A DNA stretch of 56,174 nt from Nocardioides sp. PD653-B2 (GTDB lineage Bacteria; Actinomycetota; Actinomycetes; Propionibacteriales; Nocardioidaceae): NCBI RefSeq assembly GCF_002117935.1, contig NZ_BDJE01000024.1, forward strand, positions 1-56,174, written 5' to 3'. A model generated the notes under the pieces. The model was not told where the DNA came from, ran no database searches, and saw nothing but the letters and a program-made list of their open reading frames with translations. Of this stretch, positions 25,437-32,491 are shown in pieces. Every line of letters starts with the position of its first letter. Positions within the stretch are counted from its first letter, which is position 1. Both the position numbers and the translations under genes were made by a program.

Positions 25437-25826
25437 TCAGGTCAGCGAGCTGGCGTCGCCCGGGACGTCGACCGAGTGCTCGATCAGCCGCTCGATCGGG
25501 ACCAGCTCCAGGGCTCGTTCGTTGGTGGCGGCGAGCACGACCGGGGCGGCCGCGCCGGCGTCGTACGCCTGGAGCCACCGGGCGGCGACCACACACCACC
25601 GGTCGCCGGGGTGCAGCCCGACGAAGCGCCACTCCGGGCGGGGCGTGGACAGGTCGTTGCCGACCGAGCGCTGGTGCTCGAGGAACTCCTCGGTCATCAC
25701 CGCGCAGACCGCGTGCAGGCCGACGTCCTCGGGACCGCACGAACAGCTCCCGTCCCGGCGGAAGCCGGTCATCGGGTCGGTGCCGCAGGGCTCCAGCGGC
25801 CCGCCGAGGACGTTCAGCTCGTCCAC
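25437..25826 (-). CDS. DUF2237 family protein
   Basis: 129 residues from GTG 25826. MDELNVLGGPLEPCGTDPMTGFRRDGSC, CGPEDVGLHAVCAVMTEEFL and GNDLSTPRPEWRFVGLHPGDRWC are near-invariant blocks of DUF2237, including the Cys residues. The family is widespread, small and cytosolic, with no assigned reaction. It starts one base after the stop of the upstream wHTH gene, so both are in one operon. Confidence 0.93.
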   Translation of the reverse strand: MDELNVLGGPLEPCGTDPMTGFRRDGSCSCGPEDVGLHAVCAVMTEEFLEHQRSVGNDLSTPRPEWRFVGLHPGDRWCVVAARWLQAYDAGAAAPVVLAATNERALELVPIERLIEHSVDVPGDASSLT

Positions 25827-25827
25827 G

Positions 25828-26247
25828 TCAGTCCCCGTCGGTGAGTGCCCACACGCCCGGGCGACCCCGAGACATCTCGCCGTCGGCGACCAGTGCCTGG
25901 CGGGCCCGGCGCGCGGCGAAGCGCCAGCGCAGCTCGCCCTCGGGCGTCTTCTCGCGGTCGGCGTCGGTCAGCCGCTCCTCCATCCGCGTCTCGAGCGCGA
26001 GGAAGAGGTCGTCCGCGTCGAGCTCGCCGCCGGCCTCCTGGAGCACCGCCACGATCTCCGGCCGGAAGACGTCGACCGGTGTCCAGCGACGAACGACGGC
26101 CCGGGCCGGCGCCGTCGTGGTGCTCTTGCGCGTGGTCCGCTTCACCGGCGCGACCCGGGCCGGGGGCGCCGGGGGCGGCGGGGGCCGCCCGTGGATGCAC
26201 GTGGACTTGGGCAGGTCGCACAGCTCGCAGTAGTCCTCGTCGCTCAT
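25828..26247 (-). CDS. Zinc-knuckle plus winged-helix protein
   Basis: 139 residues. The N-terminus YCELCDLPKSTCIHG is a Cys/His cluster likely to bind zinc. A Pro/Lys/Arg-rich linker (about 20-55) follows. Residues 60-139 (FRPEIVAVLQEAGGELDADD ... RRARQALVADGEMSR ... GVWALTDGD) have the winged-helix pattern seen before Mrr-type restriction domains, ending in the typical G-x-W-x-L-T-x-x-G wing. DNA binding is likely. The nuclease part itself is absent. It is divergent from a zinc-ribbon protein 132 bases away. Confidence 0.7.
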   Translation of the reverse strand: MSDEDYCELCDLPKSTCIHGRPPPPPAPPARVAPVKRTTRKSTTTAPARAVVRRWTPVDVFRPEIVAVLQEAGGELDADDLFLALETRMEERLTDADREKTPEGELRWRFAARRARQALVADGEMSRGRPGVWALTDGD

Positions 26248-26331
26248 CGGTGCCAGCGTAGTCCGATCTCGTCAGGAATCGTCGGGCCGGGTGTCACCGG
26301 ACTATTCTCGAAACAGGACCACGGGCGAGGT

Positions 26332-26351
26332 GCCGCACGACCACGTGCGGC
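26332..26351. promoter_or_regulatory. 8-bp perfect inverted repeat in divergent promoter region
   Basis: GCCGCACG (26332-26339) and CGTGCGGC (26344-26351) flank ACCA. It lies 28 bases before the ATG at 26380, so could be an operator or a leader hairpin. Confidence 0.45.
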
Positions 26352-26379
26352 CGGAGCCCGGACCGGGATGGGAAAGCTG

Positions 26380-27069
26380 ATGGCTGTCGGGCGGATGACC
26401 TACTGGCGCACGACGGACACCGAGGTGGCCACCGGAGCCGAGAACGAGCTGGTGGTCGACGAGTTCGACGACGTCGACGACGAGACCGTGGCCGACGAGG
26501 TCGCCGCCGAGGTCGAGCCCACCGTGGAGCCCCTGGCGATCACCGCCGGCGAGGCCGAGGACGCCTGGGCCGAGGAGGCCCGGCAGATCCTCGCGGGAGT
26601 CGCCGGGACCTACCACATGCTGATCGACCACACCGACCTCGCGAACGCCGTGCAGAAGGCCAGCGGGATCTACACGAGCACCAACGCGCACTACTGGATC
26701 GGCCGGGTCCTCAACCAGGTCGCGGCGGTCAACGCGGTCAAGGGCGAGCCGGCCCTGACCTCCCTGGTCGTGCACCGCGTCCAGGGCACCGTCGGCGACG
26801 ACTACGACGAGGTGCTCCGTCTGATGGGCGTGCCCGCGATCTCCGACCCCAACGAGCGCGAGAAGCACGCCGCCGCTGCGCGGATGGAGTGCTACCGCTG
26901 GGCCGGCGCGAAGATGCCCGAGGACGGCGGCAACGCCGCGCTCTCCCCCAAGCTCGCCCAGCGGATCACCCGGGAGCGCAAGCGCGCTCGCGAGGAGGCC
27001 CCGCCCACGGTCTGCCCGACCTGCTTCATGGCGATCCCGCCCACCGGGGTCTGCGACAACTGCGGCTGA
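26380..27069 (+). CDS. Conserved protein with C-terminal zinc ribbon
   Basis: 229 residues from ATG 26380; ATGs at 26368 and 26395 are in frame, and GGGAAAG before 26380 tips the choice. An acidic Asp/Glu/Val stretch (about 20-50) precedes a globular middle (AEEARQILAGVAGTYH ... NAHYWIGRVLNQVAAVN ... LTSLVVHRVQG). The layout recalls the accessory domain before some HNH/McrA-like nucleases (W-I-G-x-V-L ... L-x-x-L-V-V). The C-terminus CPTCFMAIPPTGVCDNCG is a zinc ribbon. No nuclease motif is present. Function unknown. Confidence 0.7.
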   Translation: MAVGRMTYWRTTDTEVATGAENELVVDEFDDVDDETVADEVAAEVEPTVEPLAITAGEAEDAWAEEARQILAGVAGTYHMLIDHTDLANAVQKASGIYTSTNAHYWIGRVLNQVAAVNAVKGEPALTSLVVHRVQGTVGDDYDEVLRLMGVPAISDPNEREKHAAAARMECYRWAGAKMPEDGGNAALSPKLAQRITRERKRAREEAPPTVCPTCFMAIPPTGVCDNCG

Positions 27070-27089
27070 GCCACGGCTCGCGACGGGGC

Positions 27090-27095
27090 TAGGCT
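27090..27095 (+). promoter_or_regulatory. Putative -10 element TAGGCT, leaderless start
   Basis: TAGGCT is followed by 6 bases and ATG 27102 with no Shine-Dalgarno. The 10-mer GGCTCGCGAC occurs twice here (27075 and 27092). Confidence 0.4.
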
Positions 27096-27101
27096 CGCGA
27101 C

Positions 27102-27533
27102 ATGGCCACCGACCCTGCCCTGCGTACGGCGACCGGCTCGATCGGCGGTCGCCCGACCCGGTTGGAGCTGACCGCCGACAGCTTCGTCGTCCGGCTCCAG
27201 GGTGACGCCGAGGCGTTCCGCACCGTGCCGCTGGGCCGGATCGTGGCGGTCCGCGAGCAGTCCGGCAAGCTCACGGGCTACCTCACCGTCACCACGCCGG
27301 GCGAGGACCTGCAGTTCTCGCGGGTCCCGAGGAAGGACCTCCTCGACTTCGTCGAGGCGCTCCGCGCCGGCGTCGCGGCGGCCCCGCCCGAGGAGGACCT
27401 GCCCACCCCCGAGATGGCGAAGTCGCTCGAGACCCTCGAGGAGCTCGAGCGCCTGGGCCGGCTGCACAGCACCGGCGTGATCACCGACGAGGAGTTCGCC
27501 ACCGCCAAGGCGAAGATGCTCGACCGGCTCTGA
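27102..27533 (+). CDS. SHOCT domain protein with PH-like N-terminus
   Basis: 143 residues. Residues 10-85 form a small beta-barrel-like domain (RPTRLELTADSFVVRLQGD ... FSRVPRKDLLDFVEAL) reminiscent of bacterial PH-like domains. Residues 105-143 (LETLEELERLGRLHSTGVIT, then DEEFATAKAKML) are a textbook SHOCT short helical domain, which mediates oligomerisation. Role unknown. It is convergent with the aldo/keto reductase. Confidence 0.88.
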   Translation: MATDPALRTATGSIGGRPTRLELTADSFVVRLQGDAEAFRTVPLGRIVAVREQSGKLTGYLTVTTPGEDLQFSRVPRKDLLDFVEALRAGVAAAPPEEDLPTPEMAKSLETLEELERLGRLHSTGVITDEEFATAKAKMLDRL

Positions 27534-27558
27534 GGCGGGCAGGCGGCCGAACCCGGCC

Positions 27559-28554
27559 CTACCAGCGGCCGTGGATCGCCTCACGGAAGTACGTGTCGTA
27601 GATGCGGGTGACGCCGTCGAGCACGTCCTGCGGCAACGCACCGACCTCCCCGGCCGCCGCGTTGGCGCGGGCCTGGTCGGCGTTGCGCGCACCCGGGATC
27701 ACCGTCGAGACGCCCGGCTGCTGCACGATCCAGGCGATCGCAGCCTGGGCCGGCGTGATGCCGAGGTCGGCGACGAGCGTCGTGAACTCCTGCGCCGCGC
27801 GCACGCCCGCCTCGTAGTCCACGCCGGAGAACGTCTCGCCCACGTCGAACGCGCTCCCGTCGCGGTTGTAGGTCCGGTGGTCGTCGGCCGCGAAGGTCGT
27901 GCTCGCGTCGTACCTCCCGGAGAGCAGGCCCGAGGCGAGCGGCACCCGCGCGATGATGCCGACGCCGGCCTCCCGGGCGGCGGGCAGCACCGCGTCGAGC
28001 GGCTTGAGCCGGAAGGCGTTGAGGATGATCTGGATCGACGCGACGCCGGGCCGCGCGATCGCCGCCAGGGCCTGGTCGGCCGTCTCGACGCTCACGCCGT
28101 ACGCCGTGATCGCCCCGTCGGCGACCAGCGTGTCGAGGGCGTCGTACGTCGCGTCCGACTCGATGACCGCGCTCGGCGGGCAGTGCAGCTGCACCAGGTC
28201 GAGCGTGTCGACCCCGAGGTTGCGCCGCGACCGGTCGGTCCAGGCGCGGAAGTTGTCGAGCGTGTAGTTGTCGGGCACCTGGTCGACCCGGCGGCCCATC
28301 TTGGTCGCGACCATGATGTCGCCGTGGCTCTTCGAGAAGGTGCCGATCACCTGCTCGCTGCGGCCGTCGCCGTAGACGTCGGCGGTGTCGAAGACCGTCA
28401 CCCCGGCCTCGACCGAGGCCTCCAGCACGGCGAGCGCGTCGGCCTCCGACACGTCACCCCAGTCGGCACCCAGCTGCCAGGTCCCGAGACCGACGACCGA
28501 GACCTCGCGGCCGGTCCTCCCCCTACCGCTTCCCACCAGGGTTCGCTGCTCCAT
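27559..28554 (-). CDS. Aldo/keto reductase
   Basis: 331 residues from ATG 28554. The catalytic tetrad is complete: Asp and Tyr in VFDTADVYGDGRSEQ, Lys in MVATKMG, His in LVQLHCPP. STVIPGARNADQARANAAA is the NADPH-binding C-terminal motif. The branch resembles YhdN/GSP69-like general stress reductases (GLGTWQLGADWG start). It reduces aldehydes or ketones with NADPH; physiological substrate unknown. Monocistronic. Confidence 0.95.
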   Translation of the reverse strand: MEQRTLVGSGRGRTGREVSVVGLGTWQLGADWGDVSEADALAVLEASVEAGVTVFDTADVYGDGRSEQVIGTFSKSHGDIMVATKMGRRVDQVPDNYTLDNFRAWTDRSRRNLGVDTLDLVQLHCPPSAVIESDATYDALDTLVADGAITAYGVSVETADQALAAIARPGVASIQIILNAFRLKPLDAVLPAAREAGVGIIARVPLASGLLSGRYDASTTFAADDHRTYNRDGSAFDVGETFSGVDYEAGVRAAQEFTTLVADLGITPAQAAIAWIVQQPGVSTVIPGARNADQARANAAAGEVGALPQDVLDGVTRIYDTYFREAIHGRW

Positions 28555-28574
28555 GGGCGCGAGTCTGGCACGCC

Positions 28575-29117
28575 TCACAAGGGCTGGTAGGACAGCACCT
28601 TCTTGCTCAGCCGCTCCGGGCCCGGGACGTGGTCGGCGCTCGCGGCCGGGCGGTCCTGCACGAAGGACCGCACCGAGATCGCGAACCGCGTGGAGGGCGC
28701 CAGACAGCTCGGGTCCACCCGCACGATCGACTTGGTGCCGCGCATCTTCAGGGACGCGCAGCCGCGGTCGCTGATGTCCCGGCCGTGTCCCTCCCAGCCG
28801 CGCGCCTTGTAGACCGCGTACTCGGAGAAGGCGTAGCCGGTGAGGTAGAGGTCGGGCTGACGGTCGTCGTCGGTGTCGATCCAGAGGTCGATGCCGTCGC
28901 CGACCCGCACTCGGCGGGCGTGCTCGACGGTGACCTGGGCCTTGCGCCCGGCGCTCACCGCGGACTTCATCGTCACCGTGAGGATGTCGTAGGCCTTCCC
29001 GGGCTCCGCGGCGTCCCGGATGGTCCGCTCGGTCGGTGGCGCCGCGACCGCGGGCGCGGCGGTGAGGGCCAGCGCGGCGACGGCGGCGAGAGCGGGGAGG
29101 ACCAGGTGCTGACGCAT
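28575..29117 (-). CDS. Secreted protein of unknown function
   Basis: 180 residues from ATG 29117. Residues 1-33 form a signal peptide (LPALAAVAALALTAAPAVAA). The mature domain has VGDGIDLWIDTDDDRQPDLY, a calcium-loop-like acidic segment, and a Cys pair (RGCASLK and DPSCLAP). Related proteins are common in Nocardioides-like genomes, but no function is known to me. It starts 20 bases upstream of the aldo/keto reductase gene on the same strand. Confidence 0.75.
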   Translation of the reverse strand: MRQHLVLPALAAVAALALTAAPAVAAPPTERTIRDAAEPGKAYDILTVTMKSAVSAGRKAQVTVEHARRVRVGDGIDLWIDTDDDRQPDLYLTGYAFSEYAVYKARGWEGHGRDISDRGCASLKMRGTKSIVRVDPSCLAPSTRFAISVRSFVQDRPAASADHVPGPERLSKKVLSYQPL

Positions 29118-29177
29118 GCCCCCATTGTGCCCGGCTCCGGGGACACTCATTCCATCACGGCGCGAGCGCCCGAGGTC

Positions 29178-29507
29178 TCAGTGCGCGACGCAGGTGAGGG
29201 CGGTCGGGCGCACCTCGAGCCGCTCCGCCGGGATCGGCCGGCCGCAGACGGTGCACACGCCGTACGTCCCGTCGTCCACCCGCGCCAGGGCGGCGTCGAC
29301 CTCGCGCAGGTGCTCCTCGGCCAGCCGCACCAGGGCCCCGACCTGCTCGCGTTCGAAGGCGATCGTCGCGCCCTCCGGGTCGTGCTCGTCGTCGGCGTTG
29401 GTGTCGCGGGACGCGTCGACGAAGCCGCGGTGCTCGTCGCGCAGGGCGGCGAGCCGGTCCGTCGTACGACGGCGCTCCTGCTCGAGGAGCGACCTCGGGT
29501 CGCTCAC
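29178..29507 (-). CDS. TraR/DksA-type zinc finger protein
   Basis: 109 residues from GTG 29507. An N-terminal helical hairpin (about 1-75) precedes YGVCTVCGRPIPAERLEVRP and TCVAH. In the usual four-Cys finger the last ligand is Cys; here it is His, leaving C-C-C-H, which can still bind zinc. DksA/TraR proteins act in the RNA polymerase secondary channel, but such actinobacterial proteins are often of unknown role. The start overlaps the rlmC stop (GTGA), so it is coupled to rlmC. Confidence 0.88.
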   Translation of the reverse strand: MSDPRSLLEQERRRTTDRLAALRDEHRGFVDASRDTNADDEHDPEGATIAFEREQVGALVRLAEEHLREVDAALARVDDGTYGVCTVCGRPIPAERLEVRPTALTCVAH

Positions 29508-30646
29508 GACCGCTCCAGCAAGGTCAGCACCTCGTAGTGGGTGGTGTTCGGGAACATGTCGAGCAGCCTCCCCCGCACCGGCCGCAGCGACGGCATCGCG
29601 GCCAGGTCGCGCGCGAGCGTCTGGGCGTTGCAGCTCGAGTAGAGGACGTGGCCGACCCCGCTGCCCTCGAGCCAGCCGCTGAGCTCGGGCCCGATCCCGC
29701 GGCGCGGCGGGTTCACGACGACCAGGTCCGGTGCCGCGTCGCTGCCGAGCGCGTACGCCGTGGCGTCGCCCGCCACGAACCGCACCCCGGCCAGCCCGGC
29801 CTCGGCGCGGCTCTGCTCGGCGCTCGCGATCGCCTCGCGGCTGATCTCGATGCCCACGACCTCGGTGGCCGCGCCGGCGGAGACCAGGTGCAGCGCGAAG
29901 CCGCCGACCCCGCAGTAGAGGTCCCACACCGACACCGGCCCGACCTCGCCGACCCACGCTCGGCCCAGGCGGTAGAGCTCGGCGGCCATCGCGGTGTTGG
30001 TCTGGAAGAAGCTCGCCGGGCGCAGGTGCAGGTCGATGCCGTTGACCCGCATCCGCAGCGTCTCCCGGTCGGTGAGCAGGATCTCGTGCTCCCCCTCCAG
30101 GACCGCCTTGTGCTCGGGCTGGAGGTTGACCGACGCCACGACGACCTGCGGCAGCTCGGCCAGCAGGGCCGGCAGGTGCTTCCGGATCCGCGTCACCGGC
30201 TCCTGCGAGCGCAGCACGAACCGGACCATCAGCTCGCCGTCCGGAGACTCCGTCACCAGGAGGTGCTTCAGCTCGCCCCGCCGCGCAGGCACGTCGTACG
30301 GCGTCAGCCCGGCGCTGGTCACGAAGCCGGCCAGCACCGGCAGCGCGGTCTGGATCCCGGGCGTGTGCAGGGGGCAGTCGCGCAGGTCGACGCCGCCACC
30401 CGGGCCCCCGCTGCCGACGCGGAGGATGCCCAGCGTCGGCTCCGCCACCGTCCCGGTGACGACCATCTTGGCCTTGTTCCTGAAACCCAGCTGCGGGCTG
30501 GCGACCGGCGGCGCCCAGGCCAGCCCGGCGTGGTCACCGAGCAGTGCCTCGACACCGCGCTGCTTGCTCGCCAGCTGCACGTCGTAGGGCATGCCGAGCT
30601 CGCTGCACGACCGGCAGCGGCCGGCCTCGAAGTGGTGGCAGAGCAT
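29504..30646 (-). CDS. rlmC: 23S rRNA (uracil-747-C5)-methyltransferase
   Basis: 380 residues from ATG 30646. It aligns closely from memory with E. coli RlmC (RumB): CHHFEAGRCRSCSELGMPY start with the Fe-S Cys residues, GFRNKAKMVVTG, RGELKHLLVTES, RPASFFQTN, WDLYCGVGGF (SAM motif), VNPPRRGIG, and YSSCNAQTLARDL with the catalytic Cys. The C-terminus DMFPNTTHYEVLTLLE is also family typical. It methylates U747 (E. coli numbering) of 23S rRNA using SAM. The frame stays open upstream, but homology ends at this ATG. Confidence 0.95.
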   Translation of the reverse strand: MLCHHFEAGRCRSCSELGMPYDVQLASKQRGVEALLGDHAGLAWAPPVASPQLGFRNKAKMVVTGTVAEPTLGILRVGSGGPGGGVDLRDCPLHTPGIQTALPVLAGFVTSAGLTPYDVPARRGELKHLLVTESPDGELMVRFVLRSQEPVTRIRKHLPALLAELPQVVVASVNLQPEHKAVLEGEHEILLTDRETLRMRVNGIDLHLRPASFFQTNTAMAAELYRLGRAWVGEVGPVSVWDLYCGVGGFALHLVSAGAATEVVGIEISREAIASAEQSRAEAGLAGVRFVAGDATAYALGSDAAPDLVVVNPPRRGIGPELSGWLEGSGVGHVLYSSCNAQTLARDLAAMPSLRPVRGRLLDMFPNTTHYEVLTLLERS

Positions 30647-30953
30647 GATCCGCTCAGCGTAGGCGTCGAGCAGATCCGAGGAACGGCAAGCACGCGACAG
30701 AGCCGAGTCGGCGCCAGTTTCCGGAGGAGCGCCAGCGGGGGAGGAAACTGGCGCCGACTCGGCGAGCCACGTGGGGCACGTCGGCGGCCTGCGGGCCGCA
30801 ACCACTGCGGGTTTCTCGTGCATCACTCCGCGTGACAGACGTCTCAGGTGGTTGACGGAATCAACCGACTGGTCGCGAGGTTGCGGCTGTACCCGGAGTG
30901 CGGCCGCGCCCGGGGAGACGATCCAGACTGCACACTCACCCCAGGGAGCACGC
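30647..30953. other. Gene-free divergent region between rlmC and the DHA2 exporter
   Basis: 307 bases without a supportable gene. The main content is the long inverted repeat at 30702-30763. The remainder must hold both divergent promoters. GGGAG six bases before GTG 30954 is the exporter ribosome site. No riboswitch or RNA gene was recognised. Confidence 0.6.
30702..30763. repeat. 21-bp perfect inverted repeat with 20-base loop
   Basis: The arm at 30702-30722 (starting GCCGAGTCGGCG) is the exact reverse complement of 30743-30763. The loop 30723-30742 is purine-rich and contains a third copy of GCGCCAG, which also occurs in both arms. It lies between two divergent genes, not at a gene end. 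A REP-like or MITE-like element is more likely than a terminator; an operator is possible. Confidence 0.85.
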
Positions 30954-32420
30954 GTGGCACGCACCGACCGCAGGACCGACTACCGGGTGACCTTCCTCGT
31001 GCTCTGTGTGGGCGTCTCGTCGTTCTCCCTCCTGCAGTCGATGGTCAACCCGGTGCTGCCCACGATCGAGGCCGCGCTCGACACCGACCAGGCCACGGTC
31101 ACCTGGGTGCTCACGGCGTACCTGCTCTCCGCCTCGGTCTTCACCCCGATCATCGGCCGGGTCGGCGACAAGGTCGGCAAGGAGCGGATGCTGGTCTTCG
31201 CGCTCGCCGCGCTCGCCGTCGGCTCACTGCTCGCGGCCGTCGCACCCAGCATCTGGGTGCTCGTCGTGGCCCGCGCGATCCAGGGCATCGGCGGCGGCGT
31301 GCTGCCGCTGACCTTCGGCATCATCCGCGACGAGTTCCCGCGCGACAAGGTCGCCGGAGCCGTCGGTACGTCGGCCGCGCTGCTGGCCGTGGGTGGTGGC
31401 GTCGGGCTGGTCATCGCCGGTCCGGTCGTCGACGCGTTGAGCTACCACTGGCTCTTCTGGATCCCGATGGTGATGACGCTCATCGCCGCGATCGCCGCCG
31501 CCGTGTTCGTGCCCGAGTCTCCGGAGCGCACGCCGGGCCGGATCAACGTCGGCACCGCCGTCCTGCTCTCGGCGTGGCTCGTCGCCCTCCTGCTGGCCGT
31601 GAGCCAGGGGCACAGCTGGGGCTGGAGCTCCGGTCGCGTGATCGGACTGTTCGTCGCCGCCGCCGTGCTCCTGCCGACCTGGGTGATCGCCGAGTCGCGC
31701 AGCGCGATGCCGCTCATCGACATGAAGATGATGCGCATCCCGACCGTGTGGACGGTCAACCTGGTGGCCCTGCTTTTCGGCATGGGCATGTACTCGATGT
31801 TCGCGTTCCTGCCGCAGTTCCTGCAGACGCCCCAGCTCACCGGCTACGGGTTCGGCGTCTCGGTCACCGAGTCCGGCCTGCTGCTCCTGCCCCAGACCGC
31901 GGCCACGTTCGTCGCCGGCGTGTTCTCCGGCCGGCTCGCGGCCCGCTACGGCTCGAAGGCGGTGCTGGTCGTCGGCGCCACCCTCACGGCGCTCGGCACC
32001 CTCGGCCTGACCCTCGTGCACGACCAGCTGTGGCAGATCGTGGTCGAGACGACGGTGCTCGGCCTGGCCTTCGGACTCGCGTTCGCGGCGATGTCGAACC
32101 TGGTCGTCGACGCCGTCCCGCAGACCCAGACCGGCGTGGCCAGCGGCATGAACGCCAACATCCGCACGGTCGGCGGTGCCCTCGGTGGCGCCGTCCTGGC
32201 GAGCGTCGTCACCGCCGGCGCGCGCCCCGACGGGTTCCCGGTCGAGGCGGGCTACACCCACGGCTTCGGCGTCCTGGTCGTGACCTCCGCGCTCGCCGCG
32301 CTGGTCGCGGTGTTCGTCCCGGTGGTCCGCGCGAAGACCCACGTCGTACCCGGCCCGCAGGCCGAGGCCGAGGCGGAGGCCGCCGCGGCCGCGCACGCGC
32401 CACTCGCCGCCGACCGCTGA
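30954..32420 (+). CDS. MFS transporter, DHA2 (EmrB/QacA) family
   Basis: 488 residues from GTG 30954, with about 14 hydrophobic helices. WVLTAYLLSASVFTPIIGRV and GDKVGKERMLVF form motif A of the family, and ARAIQGIGGGVLPLTFGII, with a glycine-rich helix 4, is DHA2 typical. It is a proton-driven drug or metabolite exporter. The C-terminus is an Ala/Glu-rich cytoplasmic tail. No regulator gene is adjacent, but the inverted repeat at 30702-30763 lies upstream. Confidence 0.93.
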   Translation: MARTDRRTDYRVTFLVLCVGVSSFSLLQSMVNPVLPTIEAALDTDQATVTWVLTAYLLSASVFTPIIGRVGDKVGKERMLVFALAALAVGSLLAAVAPSIWVLVVARAIQGIGGGVLPLTFGIIRDEFPRDKVAGAVGTSAALLAVGGGVGLVIAGPVVDALSYHWLFWIPMVMTLIAAIAAAVFVPESPERTPGRINVGTAVLLSAWLVALLLAVSQGHSWGWSSGRVIGLFVAAAVLLPTWVIAESRSAMPLIDMKMMRIPTVWTVNLVALLFGMGMYSMFAFLPQFLQTPQLTGYGFGVSVTESGLLLLPQTAATFVAGVFSGRLAARYGSKAVLVVGATLTALGTLGLTLVHDQLWQIVVETTVLGLAFGLAFAAMSNLVVDAVPQTQTGVASGMNANIRTVGGALGGAVLASVVTAGARPDGFPVEAGYTHGFGVLVVTSALAALVAVFVPVVRAKTHVVPGPQAEAEAEAAAAAHAPLAADR

Positions 32421-32491
32421 CGAGTTCGGAGCCTGTCCCACCGTTTGTTACCGTCGACGCTTTGGTCGCGTGGGGGACGAAGGGTGTGGGT

